Below, piece after piece: positions 59,310-64,000 of a stretch of 64,000 nt of DNA. This DNA comes from Marvania coccoides (lineage: Eukaryota > Chlorophyta > Trebouxiophyceae > Chlorellales > Chlorellaceae): the NCBI GenBank assembly GCA_963854735.1, contig OY978106.1, positions 248,001-312,000 on the forward strand, written 5' to 3'. How positions within the stretch are numbered: position 1 is the stretch's first letter; each line of letters starts with the position of its first letter. The notes beneath the pieces are model-generated. The model was not told the origin of the DNA. It saw only the letters and a list, made by a program, of their open reading frames with translations, and did no database searches. A program made the translations under genes and the position numbers.

Positions 59310-62088
59310 ATGGTTGGCGTGGATACCTTTCAGGAAAAGGCAAGCAGCTCTGCAAATTGACTTAGGTCTTTTCTCGTGCCAATTGACTTCATACTGTGAC
59401 CCCCCTTGATTTTTTTCCTTCCCCAGTCGCAGAATATGGAAGCTTTGGGGCGCAGCAACCTTCGCCATGACGGTCTGCTGCAGTTAATGAAGTCTGATGT
59501 CGCAGACAGCGGCCCTGTCGATTCAGCGCTGCAGCACCTTCATGCGGCTTCCCGCCCTGCCGCCACCAGACAGCTCCAGAGCGGCGGTCGCTTCGCTGCA
59601 GCTCTGTGCCAAGAGTCCCGCAGGGTAGGCCAGATTTACCGCTCCCGCCACGAGCAGCTGTGGAGCCAGCTGCTTGACACAACAGCGCTGATCAAGATGG
59701 CTGCAGCGGGGGAAGTGCCCAATGCAAATGCACCTGAAGCCTCCCAGGCCGCGCTGCGCCAGGCGCTCGACTCCATAGCTGAAAATGTGGTGGAACTGGA
59801 CGCGTTTGTGGACAGCAACGCTTCAAAGGCGGCAGACATTGCTCAGGTAGTCGACGCCTCTTCTCGCTCCAGTGACTCAAGCAGCGCCAGCGACAACTCC
59901 TCAAAACAGTACCTGGACGCCGCCACCCGCGCCATCACCGGCCCCGTGCACCTGGACTCCCTCATCCTGGGGCTCAGCGACGCCTACGACGCGCTGCGCT
60001 GCGTTGAGCAAGGCAGGACGCTGGGGGAGAAGGCGGCAAAGTGGGTGGCCCCGCAGCACTTCGCACGCGTCACCCGCAAGTTCTGGCTGCGCCCTAGCGA
60101 CGTGACGCTGTTCAAAACCGCGGTGGTGAAGCACCTTCCGGTGCTGGTGTACGGCAAGCGTCCCAAGCTCGGCGAAGGTAAGAAGAGCTCAAAGGAGCAT
60201 ATTCAGTCTTACTGGTACTTTTTAATCTAACAAATGAACCGAAACGTTAATTTTTCCTTCGTTTTGCAGTTGATGCTGAGCAGCTGCCCTTTATGGCTCC
60301 TGTTGCGGAGCGCGACTCTGGAGAAATCTCGTCCGTCTACCTGGATGCCTTCCCTGAACTCCCCAGCTACCACTCGCGCCTGCGCCGTGACGACAACGCC
60401 ACTGCCGTCCGCGTGCGTTGGTACGGTGAACGCAACCTCGCCAACCCTCACCAGGAGATGTTTGTGGAGCGCAAGGTGCACAAAGGGAAATGGACTGGCG
60501 AGAAGAGCGTCAAAGACCGTGCAGCGGTGCAGCAGCACGAGGTGCCTTCCTTCCTTGCTGGTCAGACCCTGCGCCAAGGGCAGGAGGACCGGGACGCGCT
60601 CTTCTTGAAGGAGGTGCAGTCCCACGTCGTGAAGACTAAGATGGTAAGCATGTACTATAAAAAAATGAACATTTCCACTTTTACAGAGGTTTCATATATT
60701 TCCCCTCATTTCTCCCCCTTTCTTTTTCTTTTGTCATATAGGAGCCAGCGCTTCGCACCGTGTACCAGCGCACCGCCTTCCAGGAGGAGTCCAACAACCT
60801 GGTGCGCATCTCCATGGACACCGGACTCACCACACTGCGCGACGGGCGTGAGAAGAGTGGCGCATGGTGCCGCGGCGACGTCACGGGCTGCCCTTCTGAT
60901 GTGTTCCCCTATGCCGTGGTGGAGGTCAAGCTGCAGGCGCCCCCTGGGCAGTGGCTGAAGGACCTGGTCTCCAGCGGCATCCTCATCCCCTCCCCCAAGT
61001 TCTCAAAGTTCCAGCACGGCATGGCCATGTTGTGCCCAGGTGCAGCGCTGCAGGCGCCCTACTGGTTCCTGCCTGATGAAACCGACGCAGAGCGCCTGAC
61101 GCTGGCCACCTGGGAGGAGATGGCGGCTGGCGCTGCTGCCGACGTGGCGGATCCCGCTGCCTGGCTGTATCCGGAGGAAGAAAATGTTGGCGCTGCGGAT
61201 GCTGGCGATGCTGAGCAGCCCATGCAGCGCTCCTCCAGGCCCACCGCCAAGCTGCACCTCGTCCACGGCGGCAGCCAGTCATCTGAGGTGCGCCAGGGCC
61301 CGTTGCAGATGGCTCTTTCCTCCTCCGTCTGGCCATTGTACCAAGACCCTCCTCCGCCTCCGCCTTCTGCCGTCCCAGACATAACCGAGGCTTACCGCAG
61401 GGACTCGGGGCAAGTCAACTATTCTGGCAGTGACAGTCTTGCAGTCAGCACGCGGGGGCCAACTAGCTCCGACCCTTCGCTGCACGACGTGGAAGCTGGG
61501 CAGGGCGTGTGGGGGCAGCAAAACGCCGGCGGCGCTCCTGAGCTGGTTGCTGCTGCTGCTGCGCCTGCCGCTGACCAGAAATTGCTCATGCAGCACGTGT
61601 TCAAGGGGAATGGTGCTGGAGACGATGGCCTGAAAAGCAGCGGGCTCGAACAAGCGCCGCCCCGCAGCGCCTCCATCAAGGCCCGCCAGATTATGCGCAC
61701 GCGCGTGGAGCCCAAGACCCACTTCGCCAATGAGCGCACCTTCCTGCAATGGCTCAACATCTCCATTCTGGTGATGATTCTGGCCATGAGCATGCTGAGC
61801 GGCAGCGGTGTGTCTGGCACCGGTACCGTGACATCTGGGAGCGCGACGGGGGTGTGTGGCCCTGGCGACAAGAGCTGCTTCGCGTCCAGGCTGTCGGGCG
61901 CCATCATTGCCCCGGTGGCGCTGGTGTTCATGGCGTATGCTCTGTTCCAGTACAAAAAGCGCTCTTACCAAATTATGATGCAAGCGACGGTTAGATACGA
62001 CGATCAGCGCGGCCCAGTCGTGCTGGTGGTAATTCTTTTTGGCGCGCTGATCACCTCGTACGCCGTTTCCATGATATACGTTTTTTAA
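59310..62088 (+). CDS. VTC4: SPX-VTC-DUF202 polyphosphate polymerase (VTC4-type)
   Basis: Four exons, 59310-59339, 59427-60177, 60270-60643 and 60742-62088, give 833 residues. The N-terminal ~215 residues form a divergent SPX domain, the sensor of inositol pyrophosphates. The VTC catalytic tunnel domain (about residues 260-530) keeps the basic and acidic residues expected for ATP-to-polyphosphate synthesis: AVRVRWYGE, FVERKVHKGKWTGEKS, YQRTAFQ...LVRISMDT, YAVVEVKL and SPKFSKFQHG. A Pro/Ala-rich linker precedes three membrane helices of the DUF202/VTC1 type (FLQWLNISILVMIL; IIAPVALVFMAYALFQYKK; GPVVLVVILFGALITSYAVS). Polyphosphate would be pushed into an acidic vacuole. Exon 1 is only ten codons and its intron starts GCAAGC, so it is less certain than the rest. 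Confidence 0.9.
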
Positions 62089-62707
62089 TGTTCACCTGTC
62101 CGCCGCCTTCATTTGCTTTCTTATTAGTTCTTCTTGTACATATTTTGCATTGCTAATTAACACTTCTTAAGCGTTCATTCTTGAACAATTATTCACACTG
62201 TTTATGCCTCATTCCTTCTCCTAGGTTTTTCCAATTCTGTCCATACGACACGTCTCAATCTATTTTATTATATAATTTATTACCGCATTTTTTTCCAACA
62301 TGACATCGGGCATGACGCATTTGATTATTAAAAGAGTCTGGCAGGTAGTTTCTTGCCATTGTATTTTCTCTCTTTCGTTATCGTGTTTCTTTTCGCAGCG
62401 GCGTTGCTTCAAGCCAATTTGGCACTTCATCACTTTAAATAATAATATACAATTTTTTGTTTCAAAAAACAGGATTGCACGTATCTGTGTTTCCTCAATG
62501 AGCTTTGCCGTCATTTTCGGGCAGGTATTTACAAAAAGCGCTCGCAATAATATACATTCAAGGGGAAATTAAAAACAGTACCCGGGTTATGGTGCATATT
62601 CAAAAAAAAATGTTTTAGGAGAAATAAGCTGAATAAACAAATAGCTATACATACATAAGTTATAAATAATAAATATGAATAATTAAATAAAATAAATATC
62701 ATATGGT
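62089..62707. other. Convergent intergenic region
   Basis: About 620 bp of AT-rich DNA between the 3' ends of VTC4 and the last gene. Only short ORFs without support are present. Confidence 0.5.
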
Positions 62708-63992
62708 TTAGACATTTTGAATCCTCAAAATCTTGCACGCAGCGAACCCAGCAGCGGCGGTGCTCGCGGCCATCACCACGCCATCGCATTCAAACGGCGG
62801 GACGCTGCGATTTATGGCTCGTTGGGCAAGGGCAGCGCATGCAGTGGTGACGCGCTCGTGCATGTGCGCATTGGCCACCAGGGCGACGCCAGCAGACGGC
62901 TGGGCGGTTGCCGGCCTGTTATTGAGTTCGGTGGACATGGCGGCAAAGAGCAGCCCGCACTGCTCTGTCGCACGTGAATCCAACGCGCATTTGTCGTCCA
63001 CAAGCAGCTCCAGGGCGCGAATCAGGGTAGCAACGCAGTGTGGGTCGTCAACAGCCAGCTGCACCCAGCTGGTGGCCCGTGGCCGCGCTTGATCTCGCTG
63101 CACCTGCCGCCACATCATCTCTGTAAATTTTTGCCACAGACTGGCATCGAGTTGCACGTTCAGGTCGTCTGCAATATAATAAGAGCCAACAGGGAAAATT
63201 GTGAGCAATTGTAAACAAAAACTTACGTTAAAAAAAGGGTGTAATACAAAAAAAACTCGCCGTGAGATAAGACCTTCAGCATTTTTGCGATCGCTGCTAC
63301 GAATTTCCGCAGCCGCTCTTCGCACAGCGCATTCGCCGACAGCACTCTCCACACGCGGGGCTGCGACGAGGGAAGCTTCCCTCCCTCCACCTTGGCGCTA
63401 AAATCTCCCAGCAAACTCGCTGCTTCCAATAAGTACTCGAGGAGGAGCGTCGCCTCCACCTTGAAAGCCTCTATTGGGCCCACCTGCGCCACGCGGTCGC
63501 ATATCTGGTCGATGAAATCTGGTCCGGTTGTGAGCAGAATGCCCAGCGGTGACAGGAGACGGAGAGTGGTCACGCCGTTGTCAAATCCAATGTCAGGGTA
63601 GCTCCAGACGGCCAGGCCGTCCAGAATCTTGAGGTACTCGTAGAAGATTGCCTGCACCGCGAAGAGGTGGAGCGAGGTGTCGTCTTTTGGGGGTCCCGGC
63701 GGTCCTGCAAGATGGAGCTGCGCTGCCGCCTGCAATTTGACCACTGCTGAAGCCACGCCGAGCAAAACCCTGTTACATGTGGCTACCTAAGGTTATCAAT
63801 GCTTCGTTCTTAAAACCGAAGAGAAGGAAGTGTAAAAACTTACCCATAAATCTCTTGAATTGAGACATTGCCTGCTTCATTTTTCGAAGAGAGGCCTGTG
63901 GCTAGGCGCTCAAATGATACCAGAGTATCGCTCACAATGAAACCGGGGCTGTCTCCGTGTCGAATTGCGTTTTCGATGACATCGAGCTTCAT
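62708..63992 (-). CDS. Unknown helical protein
   Basis: Three exons on the minus strand, 63992-63844, 63769-63261 and 63168-62708, give 372 residues with exact phases, starting MKLDVIENAIRHGDSPGFIV. The start ATG is eight bases from the window edge, so an upstream exon cannot be excluded. The sequence is all-helical by appearance (ATLLLEYLLEAASLLGDFSA; ATLIRALELLVDDKCALDS), reminiscent of ARM/HEAT-type repeats, with no catalytic motif seen. Intron 2 begins GCGAGT directly after CACG and is needed for the frame to continue into DDLNVQLDASLWQ. Function unknown. Confidence 0.65.
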
Positions 63993-64000
63993 TTCGATTT

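Noticed and set aside
1..64000. CRISPR arrays, operons, phage or bacterial segments
   Set aside because: No evenly spaced identical repeats; all genes have eukaryotic introns and single-gene spacing.

Overview
This is a nuclear contig from a plastid-bearing eukaryote, most likely an alga. Genes have many short, AT-rich spliceosomal introns between GC-rich exons. The tRNA carries a nuclear-type intron, and several products are typical of algae: a PAP/fibrillin plastid protein, a TKL kinase with an HGDLKPAN loop, an SPX-VTC polyphosphate polymerase and an SnRK2-like kinase. The green lineage fits best, but the window alone cannot exclude another algal group. All exon structures below were assembled by hand from splice signals, reading phase and family similarity. 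Most models close in frame.

Layout. 0-12.3 kb is gene-dense: tRNA thiouridylase, fibrillin, SDF2-like ER protein, rhomboid protease, SnRK2-like kinase, PAF-acetylhydrolase-like enzyme, an unknown basic protein and a CPBP membrane protease. 12.3-24 kb is a repeat-rich accessory stretch: a 5'-truncated LINE, at least four copies of a ~370 bp SINE-like element, a ~300 bp tandem repeat, degenerate coding fragments, one intron-containing tRNA-Pro and a single convincing gene, a small secreted His-rich protein. 24-64 kb is gene-dense again.

The centre of the second half is a convergent pair of giant paralogues of 24 exons each (about 1,981 and 2,226 residues, 26.3-35.6 kb on + and 36.1-46.4 kb on -). 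Both end in zinc-ribbon/CCCH modules followed by a USP53/54-like (UCH) deubiquitinase fold. Then follow GTF3C6 (TFIIIC), a membrane-anchored TKL kinase, a TPR protein, the exosome nuclease RRP44/DIS3, the VTC polyphosphate polymerase and an unknown helical protein at the right edge.

Two cross-cutting observations stand out. About ten of 79 inferred introns begin with GC instead of GT, always in a strong GCAAGY or GCGAGT context. The LINE and SINE-like elements all end in short tandem repeats built on AAACC, with a different unit in each copy.
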